Notes under the pieces: generated by a model
What the model was told of the DNA's origin: nothing
What the model saw: only the letters and a program-made list of their open reading frames with translations
Databases searched by the model: none
In this document: positions 9,046-17,840 of the stretch, one piece after another
Position numbering within the stretch: the stretch's first letter is position 1
Layout of the letters: every line of letters starts with the position of its first letter
NCBI GenBank assembly: GCA_023665085.1
Contig: JAMPEQ010000004.1
Coordinates: 124,001 to 188,000 of the forward strand
Length of the DNA stretch: 64,000 bases
Source of the DNA: Bacteroides sp.
GTDB lineage: Bacteria > Bacillota > Clostridia > Oscillospirales > Acutalibacteraceae
Direction: 5' to 3'
Program-made: the position numbers and the translations under genes

Positions 9046-10221
9046 ATGTCAAACGAAGCTAAAATTATTGACGAAGCTGTTGAAAAATTCAGATCACTGA
9101 TGGAAGCACAGCTTGCCAGAGCAAAAAAAATCAAAGAAGATAAGGATTTTACAGATTACGAGGCACTTGATACAATTGTTATAGGAATTTGCGGTGGTGA
9201 TGGAATAGGTCCTGTTATCACAAAGGAAAGTGAAAGAGTTCTTGCTTTTCTTTTAAAAGATGAAGTTGCAAGAGGAAAAGTTGCTTTTAAAGAAATAGAC
9301 GGTCTTACAATAGAAAACCGTGCTGCCTGCAACAAAGCTATTCCTGATGATGTACTTGAAGAGCTCAAGTCATGCCATGTAATCCTCAAAGGCCCTACAA
9401 CTACTCCAAGAGCAGGAGATCCATGGCCGAATGTTGAGTCTGCAAATGTTGCAATGAGAAAGGAACTTGATCTTTTCGCTAACATGAGACCAGTTAAAGT
9501 TGCCGAAGAGGGTATTGACTGGACATTCTTCAGAGAAAACACTGAGGGCGGATATGCCGTAGGCTCACACGGAGTAAACATCACTGATGATCTGGCAGTT
9601 GACTTTACTGTTGCAACTCAGGAAGGCTGTGAAAGAATCGCACGTCTTGCATACGAGTATGCAAAAAAGAACAATAAAGGCAAGGTTTCTATCATTACAA
9701 AGGCTAACATTATCAAAACAACTGATGGTAAATTCCTTAAGACTGCTCAAAAAATCGGTGAAGAATATCCTGAAATCGTTACTGATGACTGGTATGTTGA
9801 CATTACGACTGCCAAACTCATTGATCCAATGAGAAGAAAGGATTTCAAGGTATTTGTTCTTCCAAACCTTTACGGTGATATCATAACTGATGAAGCTGCG
9901 GAATTTCAGGGCGGTGTGGGAACTGCCGGCTCTGCAAACATTGGTAAAAAATATGCAATGTTTGAAGCAATTCACGGTTCTGCTCCAAGAATGATTAAAG
10001 AAGGCAGAGGTCAATATGCAGATCCTTGTTCAATGCTACGTGCATCAGTTATGCTTCTTTCTCACATCGGATATCAGAAAGAGGCAAATGCTCTTGAAGC
10101 TGCACTTGACAAGTGTATGTTTGATGAAAAGAAGCTTACCATAACAGGCAGAGACAACGGCTGCACCTGCAGTGAATTCGGTGACTATGTAATGGAAACA
10201 ATTACCGAAATGACAAAATAA
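9046..10221 (+). CDS. icd: Isocitrate dehydrogenase (isocitrate/isopropylmalate family)
   Basis: 391 aa. Oxidative decarboxylation of isocitrate to 2-oxoglutarate. Seen: substrate-binding FRENTEGGYAVG, nucleotide-binding and metal-site region NLYGDIITDEAAEFQGG, and HGSAPRMI near the C-terminus. The length and motif spacing fit the isocitrate dehydrogenase subgroup; cofactor choice (NAD or NADP) cannot be settled by eye, though co-transcription with a NADH sensor suggests NAD. A GGAGG lies 20 bp after the aconitase stop. The operon partner rex is 23 bp downstream. Confidence 0.9.
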   Translation: MSNEAKIIDEAVEKFRSLMEAQLARAKKIKEDKDFTDYEALDTIVIGICGGDGIGPVITKESERVLAFLLKDEVARGKVAFKEIDGLTIENRAACNKAIPDDVLEELKSCHVILKGPTTTPRAGDPWPNVESANVAMRKELDLFANMRPVKVAEEGIDWTFFRENTEGGYAVGSHGVNITDDLAVDFTVATQEGCERIARLAYEYAKKNNKGKVSIITKANIIKTTDGKFLKTAQKIGEEYPEIVTDDWYVDITTAKLIDPMRRKDFKVFVLPNLYGDIITDEAAEFQGGVGTAGSANIGKKYAMFEAIHGSAPRMIKEGRGQYADPCSMLRASVMLLSHIGYQKEANALEAALDKCMFDEKKLTITGRDNGCTCSEFGDYVMETITEMTK

Positions 10222-10244
10222 GTTTAAAGAGAGAGGGATAAAAA

Positions 10245-10895
10245 ATGTCTGCAAAAGAAGATATATCAATATCTGTTATAAAGCGACTTCCCCGCTATTA
10301 CCGTTTTCTGCAGTCATTAAAAGAAAACGGAATAGTACGAATAAGCTCAAAAGAGCTTGCTGCAAGAATGGGATTGACTGCATCTCAGATCAGACATGAT
10401 TTCAACTGTTTCGGCGGTTTTGGTCAGCAGGGCTACGGATACAATGTTCCGGAGCTTCATGCTAAAATTGGTGAGATTCTTTGCATTGACAAAGAGATTA
10501 AGACAATTTTAATTGGTGCAGGTAATCTTGGAAAAGCTGTTACAAACAAAATATTTTCTAAAAACAGCGGATTTAAGCTAATTGGAATATTTGATAAAAA
10601 TGAAGCTCTTTGCGGCAATATGATCAAAGGTATTCCTATCAGAAATATCAATTATCTTGAAAACTTTTGTATAGATAATGAGCCTGTATGTGCTGTTACA
10701 TGCATTCCATCAAATGATATGAGAGATATAACAGATCTTCTCTGCAAGGTTGGAATAAAATGCTTCTGGAACTTTTCAAACTTCGACATTGCAATGGTGC
10801 ACCCGGAGGTGCTTGTTGAAAATGTACATTTAACAGACAGTCTGCTGACTCTTGGTTATCTTACAAATACTTCCTTTTTTGAACAGGAGGATTAG
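10245..10895 (+). CDS. rex: Redox-sensing transcriptional repressor Rex
   Basis: 216 aa. N-terminal winged helix (about 1-80) with SKELAARMGLTASQIRHDFN as recognition region, then a Rossmann domain with GAGNLGKAV near residues 91-99. Rex binds DNA when NADH is low and lets go when NADH binds. It is encoded in the operon that carries a Rex-like operator at its promoter, so autoregulation is likely. The neighbouring lactate dehydrogenase gene is a typical Rex target in other Firmicutes, but no comparable site was seen at ldh. Confidence 0.95.
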   Translation: MSAKEDISISVIKRLPRYYRFLQSLKENGIVRISSKELAARMGLTASQIRHDFNCFGGFGQQGYGYNVPELHAKIGEILCIDKEIKTILIGAGNLGKAVTNKIFSKNSGFKLIGIFDKNEALCGNMIKGIPIRNINYLENFCIDNEPVCAVTCIPSNDMRDITDLLCKVGIKCFWNFSNFDIAMVHPEVLVENVHLTDSLLTLGYLTNTSFFEQED

Positions 10896-10897
10896 TT

Positions 10898-11575
10898 TTG
10901 CAGTTAATTACTACAAAAGAAATTGTTGATATTATCAAATATAATGAACATTCTGCTATAATTGTTGAAAAAATACCTTTAGCAAACAGCACACAATTCA
11001 AGGTTCAATATTCTGTAATAGATTTTAAAGAAAAAAGCATTGATGCTGTTACTAAGGGAGCTTATCTGCTTAGAAAATTCGGAGCAAACTATGAAAAAAT
11101 CAGCGAATCCATGCCAAACTTCGTCCAGTGTGATGCAGCTGTTCTTTATGACAGAAGGATTCTGGCTGTCTTTCCCAATGGTGAGGCAGGCATCTTTGAC
11201 AGAGAAGGAACACTTGAATGGAACGGCAGATTTGATTATCATGACAGCCCTATAAAATGCCTTGCACTTGAAGATAAATACTTCTGGAGTGTTTGCTCAA
11301 ATGAAAATTGTGTTATCAGATATTCAAGTCAGAATATGAAGCTTGATTTACGAATCGGCGGCAAAGATTCACAAACTTTTATTTCTCCAAGTCATATAAG
11401 CATTTATGATGGTGACTTATATGTCTGCTGTAACGGAAATAAGGTAAGAAAAATTGACGGATTAAATTACGCGGTTTCTGATTACCTGAATTTTAATGAC
11501 TCAATTAAAAGGTTTTATAAAATCGGAAAATGGGCTATTGCTGTAATGCATAGCGGAACATATGTAATGGACTAA
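10898..11575 (+). CDS. Conserved hypothetical protein, possible beta-propeller
   Basis: 225 aa from a TTG start with ACAGGAGG seven bases upstream; it begins two bases after rex ends. No signal peptide or membrane helix. The middle and end consist of short repeated beta-type stretches with aromatic turns (ILAVFPNGEAGIFD, YFWSVCSNENCVIRY, LYVCCNGNKVRKID), reminiscent of blades of a WD/NHL-like propeller. No catalytic motif seen and no family recognised. Tight coupling to rex suggests co-expression with the redox operon. Function unknown. Confidence 0.75.
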   Translation: MQLITTKEIVDIIKYNEHSAIIVEKIPLANSTQFKVQYSVIDFKEKSIDAVTKGAYLLRKFGANYEKISESMPNFVQCDAAVLYDRRILAVFPNGEAGIFDREGTLEWNGRFDYHDSPIKCLALEDKYFWSVCSNENCVIRYSSQNMKLDLRIGGKDSQTFISPSHISIYDGDLYVCCNGNKVRKIDGLNYAVSDYLNFNDSIKRFYKIGKWAIAVMHSGTYVMD

Positions 11576-11589
11576 TACATATAAAAAAG

Positions 11590-11632
11590 ATGACAGTTTA
11601 ACTGATGTATTATAACTCAGCTAAACTGTCAT
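11590..11632. terminator. Bidirectional terminator between the rex operon and ldh
   Basis: An 11-bp stem (ATGACAGTTTA with TAAACTGTCAT) has A-rich sequence on one side and T-rich on the other. It ends the plus-strand rex operon and the convergent ldh transcript. Confidence 0.85.
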
Positions 11633-11634
11633 TT

Positions 11635-12585
11635 TTATTTAGAATCTATTGTTTGGCTAATCATCTCTCTTATGATACTGCAAGAGGCTTTAAAGCTTTT
11701 CTTTTCATCTTCGTCCAAACTCATTTCCATAACTGTTCTTACACCATTTCTGTTTACGACTGACGGAACACCTATATAAATACCTTTTTCGCCATATTCA
11801 CCTCTTAGATATGCTGACACGGTAAATACAGAGTTTTCATCAAAAAGTATTGCTCTTGTAAGCCTTGCAAGAACCATGCCTATACCGTAATATGTTGCAT
11901 TTTTAGCTTTAATAATCTCATAAGCAGAATCTTTTACTTCTTTTGCCAGTTCAGTCATATCATTTAATAATTCAGTCCTCTCGCCTATCATTTCAGACAA
12001 AGGCTTAACTGATATATAAGCATTACTCCACGAAACGAATTCAGAATCTCCATGTTCTCCAATTACATACGCATGAACATTTCTGGGATTAACCTTAAAA
12101 TAATCACTCATAAGATACTTTAACCTGGCGGAGTCAAGTGAAGTGCCGGAACCGATAACTCTTGATGATGGAAAGCCTGATAAATCGTATACAACCTGTG
12201 TCATAACATCAACAGGATTTGACGCTACCAAAATAACACCGCCGAATCCACTTGAAACAATAGGATTAACAATTGATTTCAATACCTTATAATTCTTCTG
12301 TAGGAGATCTCTCCTGCTTTCACCGTCTTTTTGCGGTGCTCCTGCGCAAATTACAACCACATCTGCATCCATACAGTCACAATAGTCACCTGCATAAATT
12401 TTCATAGAGCTTGGTGCAAAAGGCAGACCATGGCTTAAGTCAGCAGCTTCACCTTTTGCTCTCATTTTATCTATATCGATGAGAACAAGCTCATCACAAA
12501 TATTTTGATTAAGCATTGCGTATGCAAAGCTCATCCCAACCATTCCCACACCTACAATTACAACTTTCTTATTATCATTGCACAT
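11635..12585 (-). CDS. ldh: L-lactate dehydrogenase
   Basis: 316 aa. Reduces pyruvate to L-lactate with NADH. Seen: Rossmann GVGMVG at the N-terminus; specificity loop AGAPQKDGES with Q85, the residue that marks lactate rather than malate dehydrogenases; substrate arginine R154 (SLDSARLKY); catalytic H178 (GEHGDSEF). The ATG follows directly after the poly-T of a hairpin, and the only Shine-Dalgarno-like sequence (GGGTGA) is inside that hairpin's 3' arm. Expression may therefore depend on readthrough or unfolding. It converges on the rex operon. Confidence 0.93.
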   Translation of the reverse strand: MCNDNKKVVIVGVGMVGMSFAYAMLNQNICDELVLIDIDKMRAKGEAADLSHGLPFAPSSMKIYAGDYCDCMDADVVVICAGAPQKDGESRRDLLQKNYKVLKSIVNPIVSSGFGGVILVASNPVDVMTQVVYDLSGFPSSRVIGSGTSLDSARLKYLMSDYFKVNPRNVHAYVIGEHGDSEFVSWSNAYISVKPLSEMIGERTELLNDMTELAKEVKDSAYEIIKAKNATYYGIGMVLARLTRAILFDENSVFTVSAYLRGEYGEKGIYIGVPSVVNRNGVRTVMEMSLDEDEKKSFKASCSIIREMISQTIDSK

Positions 12586-12591
12586 AAAAAA

Positions 12592-12625
12592 TCACCCGAG
12601 ATTATTATAAGTAAATCTCGGGTGA
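12592..12625 (-). terminator. Hairpin/terminator just before the ldh start
   Basis: A 12-bp perfect stem (TCACCCGAGATT with AATCTCGGGTGA) with a 10-nt loop is followed on the minus strand by TTTTTT and then the ldh ATG. It would terminate the phosphoribosyltransferase transcript, and it also hides the only ribosome-binding-site candidate of ldh. Confidence 0.8.
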
Positions 12626-12648
12626 TAATTCTTTTTATCTTATAAAGT

Positions 12649-13194
12649 TTATTCTTTTATGAACAAAGGTAATTTCGCAAGAAAGATAATATCATCTCTG
12701 TCAGCAGCATCACCCTCAGCAACAGGTGCACAGCAAGCAACAATATTACCCTTAAATTCATTTACAATACCCTGAACTACCTTAAGGCTTTCGCCTGTTG
12801 AAATAACATCATCAAGAATAAGTACACGTTTACCCACAAGCAAATCGCCGTCTTCATGGCCAAGATAAAGAGTTTGATCCTTCTGGGTTGTAATTGATCT
12901 AACTGTAAATGAAACAGGATTTTCATTATAAACCTTAACTGCCTTACGCACTACTATGTACTTCTTACCTGATTGCCTGCTCATTTCATAGGCAAGCGGA
13001 ATAGACTTGGCTTCAGGAGTAACAATATAATCAAAATCCGGACATTTATCAAGCAAAGCTTTTGCACACGCCTCTGTGAGTTCAACATCACCAAAAAGAA
13101 TAAATGCAGCTATATCAAGCTTATCTGACACAGCAAATTTTTTCAGCTTACGTTCAAGTCCCGCAATTTTCAGAGTATAATATTCATTGCTCAT
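12649..13194 (-). CDS. Phosphoribosyltransferase family protein (adenine PRTase-like)
   Basis: 181 aa. The PRPP-binding motif VLILDDVISTGES sits at about residues 126-138, and the purine-PRTase segment YIVTPEAKSIPLAYEMSR is near 56-73. This places it in the type I phosphoribosyltransferases, nearest to adenine or xanthine PRTases and to the effector domain of PurR. No DNA-binding domain is present. It probably salvages a purine base to its nucleotide, but the substrate is not shown. It overlaps the HIT gene by 4 nt, so the two are co-translated. Confidence 0.75.
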   Translation of the reverse strand: MSNEYYTLKIAGLERKLKKFAVSDKLDIAAFILFGDVELTEACAKALLDKCPDFDYIVTPEAKSIPLAYEMSRQSGKKYIVVRKAVKVYNENPVSFTVRSITTQKDQTLYLGHEDGDLLVGKRVLILDDVISTGESLKVVQGIVNEFKGNIVACCAPVAEGDAADRDDIIFLAKLPLFIKE

Positions 13195-13523
13195 ATTATT
13201 TTTTCTCCTAACTTAACACCGCCGACAATATGGAAATGAAGATGCATAACCGTCTGTCCGGCATCATCACCGCAATTATTGATAATTCTGTAAGAATCTA
13301 TTCCCTGTGACTTTGCAATCTCAGGGATTTTTTCAAATATTCTTGCAACATACGCACTGTTTTCGGCACTTACACCATTTGCAGAGTCAATATGCTCTTT
13401 AGGAATAACAATAATATGAACAGGCGCAACGGGATTGATGTCCTTAAAAGCCAAAATCATATCATCTTCATAAACCTTAGTTGACGGAATGTTACCTGCA
13501 ACTATTTCACAGAACAAACACAT
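13191..13523 (-). CDS. hinT: HIT family protein (HinT-like)
   Basis: 110 aa. Histidine-triad nucleotide hydrolase or transferase: the HxHxH signature is at residues 94-98 (HLHFH), and the N-terminus CLFCEIVAGNIPSTKVYED is typical, with CxxC for zinc. It hydrolyses purine phosphoramidates in related proteins. It lies between alaS and a PRTase gene in one direction; HinT homologues act on aminoacyl-adenylates, so proximity to alaS may be meaningful, but that is inference. Confidence 0.92.
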   Translation of the reverse strand: MCLFCEIVAGNIPSTKVYEDDMILAFKDINPVAPVHIIVIPKEHIDSANGVSAENSAYVARIFEKIPEIAKSQGIDSYRIINNCGDDAGQTVMHLHFHIVGGVKLGEKII

Positions 13524-13539
13524 AATGTATTCCTTTCAA

Positions 13540-16170
13540 TTATTTAATAAGTGATTTTACTGTAGGAATTACAGCCTCTAATGCAGTATCAAGCTTTGAC
13601 AAATCCTTTGCACCAGCCATGGCAGAATCAGGACGACCTCCTCCACCGCCGCCTGCAAGCTTGGCTATTTCACGAACAAGGTCTCCTGCCTTTACGCCCT
13701 TTGCTATTGCATTTTTGCCGCAGACAGCAACAAGATTTGCCTTATCACCATTAACACCCGCGATAACTGCTACAACATTATCACTCTTTGCCTTAAGATC
13801 ATCACCCATAGAGCGAAGAGCATCAGGAGTTGTACCCTCAACCTTGGCAACATAAACCTCTAAACCGTCAATATCAACCGGCTTTGAGAACATATCTGCA
13901 CTCTTGAGCTTTGTAAGCTCTGCATTGAGTCTTTGAATTTCCTTGTCCTTATTTTTCAGTTCATTTATAACTGCAGAAGCCTTTTCGCTGATTTCATTAT
14001 CAGAAGTCTTAAGTACAGATGCAATACACTTAACAAGTGCCTCATTCGTATTCAGATAGTTCAATAAACCTAAGCCTGTAACAGCAGTAATTCTGCGGAC
14101 ACCGGCAGCAACAGAAGCCTCTGAAACAATTTTGAACAAACCGAGCTTACCGCTGTTTGATACATGGGTACCGCCGCAGAATTCCGTTGAGAAATCGCCA
14201 GCCTTAACTACTCTTACAATATCACCGTATTTTTCACCAAAGAGCATCATTGCGCCCATTTTTTTAGCCTCTTCAATAGGCATTTCAAGCATTTTAACTT
14301 CCTGTGCTTTTAATATAAAGTCATTGACAATAAGCTCAGTTTTTGCAATTTCCTCAGCAGTCATAGGATTAAAATGAGTAAAATCAAAACGTACCTCATG
14401 TTCATTAACAAGCTGACCTGCCTGCTCAACATGTGTACCGAGAACCTGACGAAGTGCTGCCTGAAGAAAATGTGCACCGGTATGATTACGCATAATGGAT
14501 TTTCTTCTTGCTTCATTAAGACTTGCATTTACATTATCATCAACACTTATTACACCACGAGATACTGCACCGCTGTGCAAATAAATTCCATCAGCATTTT
14601 TAGAAGTATCAGCAACTATAAATGCATTATCGTCACCATTTTTAATAACACCGCTGTCGCCAACCTGTCCGCCTGACTGTGCGTAAAATGGTGTTTTATT
14701 AAGTACAACAGTACCCTTTTCACCTGCACCAAGCATATCAACAAGTTCGCCGTCAGTGTTTATGATTGCAAGAACCTTTGCATCACATTCAAAATCAGTA
14801 TAGCCGACAAAATCAGTCTTATCGGCATTAATCTTAACTGATTCGCCTTTCCATGCATCTGCACCTGCATCCTTGCGGGCAGCTCTGGCAGTTGATTTTT
14901 GATTAGCAAGAAGTGCATTGAATTTATCCTCATCAACCGTAATACCCTTTTCTTCAAGAATATCCTTAGTCAAATCAAGAGGAAAACCATAGGTATCATT
15001 CAGTTTAAATGCATCTTCACCTGAGAAAACATTGCCGTCCATCTTAGTAATATATTCATCAAGAAGTGCAAGTCCTGCATCTATAGTTTTTCCAAAGCTT
15101 TCCTCTTCTGCAAGGAGGACTTTAGTAATAAGTTCTTCCTTATCAGCAAGCTCAGGATAAGCAACAGCATTTTCTTCTATAACAGTTCTGCAAACTTTAT
15201 ATATGAATGGTTCGTTCACACCGAGAAGTCTGCCATGTCGGCAGGCACGGCGGATAAGACGACGAAGAACATATCCTCTGCCGTTATTTGACGGAATTAC
15301 ACCGTCACCAATCATAAATGTTGATGAACGGATATGGTCAGTAATAACACGAAGTGATACATCAGTTTTTGCATCTTCATGATAATTTACTCCCGCAATT
15401 TCGCTAATTTTTTTCATAATATTCTGAACGGTATCAACCTCAAAAATATTATCAACACCCTGCATTATGCATGCAAGTCTTTCAAGTCCCATACCTGTAT
15501 CAATATTAGGATGATCCAAAGGAGTATAATTATTATTGCCATCGTTGTCAAACTGTGTAAATACGTTATTCCAGAACTCTGTATATCTGTCACATTCACA
15601 ACCGGGACCGCATTCAGAACTGCCGCAGCCATATTTTTCTCCGCGGTCAAAATAAATTTCTGAGCAAGGACCGCAAGGACCGGAACCATGTTCCCAGAAA
15701 TTATCAGCTTTACCCAGTCTCACAATATGAGAAGGATCTACGCCGTTCTGCTTTGTCCAGATTTCAAAAGCTTCATCATCATTCTCATAGATAGTAACAT
15801 AAAGTTTATCTACAGGCATTTCAAGAACTTCTGTGCAGAACTCCCATGCCCATGCAGTAGCTTCTTTTTTAAAATAATCACCAAAAGAGAAATTGCCCAG
15901 CATTTCAAAAAAAGTGCCGTGACGAGCTGTTTTGCCAACACACTCAATATCAGGAGTACGAATACATTTCTGACAAGTAGTTACTCTTTTTCTGGGTGGT
16001 GTAACCTCACCTGTAAAATATTTTTTCATTGGTGCCATACCTGAATTGATAAGAAGAAGGCTCTTATCCCCATTTGGCACAAGAGAAAAGCTTGGCAGTC
16101 TGAGATGACCTTTGCTTTCAAAAAATGACAAATACTTTTCTCTTAGATCGTTTAATGATGTCCATTCCAT
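13540..16170 (-). CDS. alaS: Alanine--tRNA ligase
   Basis: 876 aa, normal family length. Catalytic core near the N-terminus (FFESKGHLRLPSFSLVPNGD, INSGMAPMKKYFTGE), editing domain with zinc ligands in HTGAHFLQAAL and CGGTHVSNSG, a coiled-coil linker, and the C-terminal glycine-rich DHHA1 domain (KLAGGGGGGRPDSAMAG). Charges tRNA-Ala and clears Ser/Gly mis-charged tRNA. The upstream gene ends with a terminator, so alaS probably has its own promoter in 16171-16218. Confidence 0.97.
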   Translation of the reverse strand: MEWTSLNDLREKYLSFFESKGHLRLPSFSLVPNGDKSLLLINSGMAPMKKYFTGEVTPPRKRVTTCQKCIRTPDIECVGKTARHGTFFEMLGNFSFGDYFKKEATAWAWEFCTEVLEMPVDKLYVTIYENDDEAFEIWTKQNGVDPSHIVRLGKADNFWEHGSGPCGPCSEIYFDRGEKYGCGSSECGPGCECDRYTEFWNNVFTQFDNDGNNNYTPLDHPNIDTGMGLERLACIMQGVDNIFEVDTVQNIMKKISEIAGVNYHEDAKTDVSLRVITDHIRSSTFMIGDGVIPSNNGRGYVLRRLIRRACRHGRLLGVNEPFIYKVCRTVIEENAVAYPELADKEELITKVLLAEEESFGKTIDAGLALLDEYITKMDGNVFSGEDAFKLNDTYGFPLDLTKDILEEKGITVDEDKFNALLANQKSTARAARKDAGADAWKGESVKINADKTDFVGYTDFECDAKVLAIINTDGELVDMLGAGEKGTVVLNKTPFYAQSGGQVGDSGVIKNGDDNAFIVADTSKNADGIYLHSGAVSRGVISVDDNVNASLNEARRKSIMRNHTGAHFLQAALRQVLGTHVEQAGQLVNEHEVRFDFTHFNPMTAEEIAKTELIVNDFILKAQEVKMLEMPIEEAKKMGAMMLFGEKYGDIVRVVKAGDFSTEFCGGTHVSNSGKLGLFKIVSEASVAAGVRRITAVTGLGLLNYLNTNEALVKCIASVLKTSDNEISEKASAVINELKNKDKEIQRLNAELTKLKSADMFSKPVDIDGLEVYVAKVEGTTPDALRSMGDDLKAKSDNVVAVIAGVNGDKANLVAVCGKNAIAKGVKAGDLVREIAKLAGGGGGGRPDSAMAGAKDLSKLDTALEAVIPTVKSLIK

Positions 16171-16218
16171 AAAATATAACCTCGATAATAAATCGTAATA
16201 GTATTAAACAAAATTCTA

Positions 16219-16243
16219 AGGGCAACAAGTGCTTTGTTGCCCT
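16219..16243 (-). terminator. Terminator after the YdbC gene
   Basis: A 10-bp stem AGGGCAACAA / TTGTTGCCCT with a 5-nt loop, followed on the minus strand by a broken T-run (TAGAATTTTGTTT). Confidence 0.75.
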
Positions 16244-16259
16244 AAAATTAACTACACTA

Positions 16260-16475
16260 TTAAAGCTTCTCAATAAGCTTTGTGAGCTCCTTTACTTCTT
16301 CAACTGTGAAGGTAAGACCTTTGCTCATTTTTGAGTGATCAGGCGACCAATCTCTTACATCGATCTTAGGATCGCGTCCATTCCAAGAAATCATATTGAC
16401 TTCTCTTGTCCAGCCCTTAGCAGTTTCTGAAATAACACCGAGATGCTCTGTGATTTCATACTTAATTTCCGGCAT
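16260..16475 (-). CDS. YdbC/PC4-like single-stranded nucleic-acid binding protein
   Basis: 71 aa. The sequence (EITEHLGVISETAKGWTREV, WNGRDPKIDVRDWSPDHSKM, KGLTFTVEEVKELTKLI) matches YdbC of Firmicutes, a homologue of the eukaryotic transcription coactivator PC4/p15 that binds single-stranded DNA as a dimer. One curved beta-sheet followed by a C-terminal helix is expected. AGGAGG precedes the ATG. A stand-alone cytosolic gene between ackA and alaS, with its own terminator. The in vivo role is not defined. Confidence 0.85.
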   Translation of the reverse strand: MPEIKYEITEHLGVISETAKGWTREVNMISWNGRDPKIDVRDWSPDHSKMSKGLTFTVEEVKELTKLIEKL

Positions 16476-16531
16476 TGATATTTCCTCCTTTTCATATTTT
16501 AATAATTTTATTCGCTAAAAAAATTACCTGA

Positions 16532-17746
16532 TTATAATGCTGAAACGATTTCAGCTGTATCTCTTGCAATAGTAAGCTCTTCATTTGTTGCAAGAATGAA
16601 TACTCTTACCTTATCAGTAGGTGCTGTGAGTTCAGCTTCAGCACCCTTCTGTGTGCCTGCATTTATTTCTTCATTAATGCTTACACCCATATAGCCAAGA
16701 TAAGAACAAATCTTTGAACGAAGCCATACACCGTTTTCACCGATACCGCCCGTAAATACAATAGCATCAACACCATTCATTGCTGCAATGTAAGAGCCGA
16801 TAAACTTAGCAATTTCATACGCCTGCATTTCATGTGCAAGAACTGCCTGCTCATCACCATCGAGCTGATGCTGGCAAACATCACGGTCATCAGAAACACC
16901 TGCAATACCATATACACCTGAATTTTTGTTAAGAACATTATCCATTTCAGCAGGTGAAAGATTTTCTTTATTCATAATAAAAGTTACTGCAGAAGGATCA
17001 ACACCGCCTGAACGTGTGCCCATCATGAAACCATCAAGAGGAGTAAAGCCCATTGAAGTATCAATAACCTTACCATTCTTAACAGCAGCAATTGATGAAC
17101 CGTTACCCAGATGGCATGTGATAATCTTTAAATCTTCAATATTCTTGCCAATTCTGTCTGCAACCCTATGTGATACAAACTTATGAGATGTGCCGTGGAA
17201 GCCATAACGGCGAACACCATACTTTTCATAATACTCATAAGGAAGAGCATACATATATGCTTTTGCAGGCATTGTGCTGTGGAAAGCTGTATCAAAAACA
17301 GCAACCTGCGGTACATCAGGACCTACAACCTCAAGACAAGCTTCGTAGCCCTGAAGGTTTGCAGGATTATGTAAAGGAGCAAGAGGAGAAAGCTCTCTTA
17401 CTGTTTCAACAACATCGCTGTCAATAAGCACGCTCTGCTTGTATTTGTCACCGCCCTGTACAAATCTGTGACCGATAGCATCAATTTCGTCAAATGAGTC
17501 AATTACCTTATACTCACCCTCTGACAAAATATATTTAACCTCATTGAAAGCAGCAGTATGATTAGGAAGTTCCTTATCATATGTATGCTTTTCATCATTT
17601 ACCTTAACAATAACATTATTTTCTCCGCCTTTAATTTCAAGACCGATTCTTTCGATACTGCCGTTACAAAGTACAGATTCATTTTCCATATCAAGAAGCT
17701 GATATTTGAGAGATGAACTGCCGCAGTTAATTACCAAAATCTTCAA
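16532..17746 (-). CDS. ackA: Acetate kinase
   Basis: 404 aa, full length. Converts acetyl phosphate and ADP to acetate and ATP, the energy-yielding last step of acetate fermentation. Seen: N-terminal NCGSSSLKYQLLDM, RRYGFHGTSHKFVSHR, HLGNGSSIAAVKNGK, DTSMGFTPLDG and FTGGIGENG, all signatures of the family. No phosphotransacetylase gene adjoins it. A divergent AT-rich spacer separates it from tmcAL, whose enzyme uses acetate and ATP, a suggestive pairing. Confidence 0.97.
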   Translation of the reverse strand: MKILVINCGSSSLKYQLLDMENESVLCNGSIERIGLEIKGGENNVIVKVNDEKHTYDKELPNHTAAFNEVKYILSEGEYKVIDSFDEIDAIGHRFVQGGDKYKQSVLIDSDVVETVRELSPLAPLHNPANLQGYEACLEVVGPDVPQVAVFDTAFHSTMPAKAYMYALPYEYYEKYGVRRYGFHGTSHKFVSHRVADRIGKNIEDLKIITCHLGNGSSIAAVKNGKVIDTSMGFTPLDGFMMGTRSGGVDPSAVTFIMNKENLSPAEMDNVLNKNSGVYGIAGVSDDRDVCQHQLDGDEQAVLAHEMQAYEIAKFIGSYIAAMNGVDAIVFTGGIGENGVWLRSKICSYLGYMGVSINEEINAGTQKGAEAELTAPTDKVRVFILATNEELTIARDTAEIVSAL

Positions 17747-17840
17747 AACATGTCCTCCAATAGTTGATTTTTATATATTAATTTAGTATTATAATAATAT
17801 ATAATATATAAATATGTCAAGAGCTTATTAAGGATTTTTT

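Noticed and set aside
12585-12625. Second Rex site upstream of ldh
   Set aside because: No TTGTTAA-type palindrome found; the only inverted repeat there is the GC-rich terminator.
13619-13855. Plus-strand ORF inside alaS
   Set aside because: Antisense shadow of the Gly-rich end of alaS, with biased composition and no ribosome-binding site.
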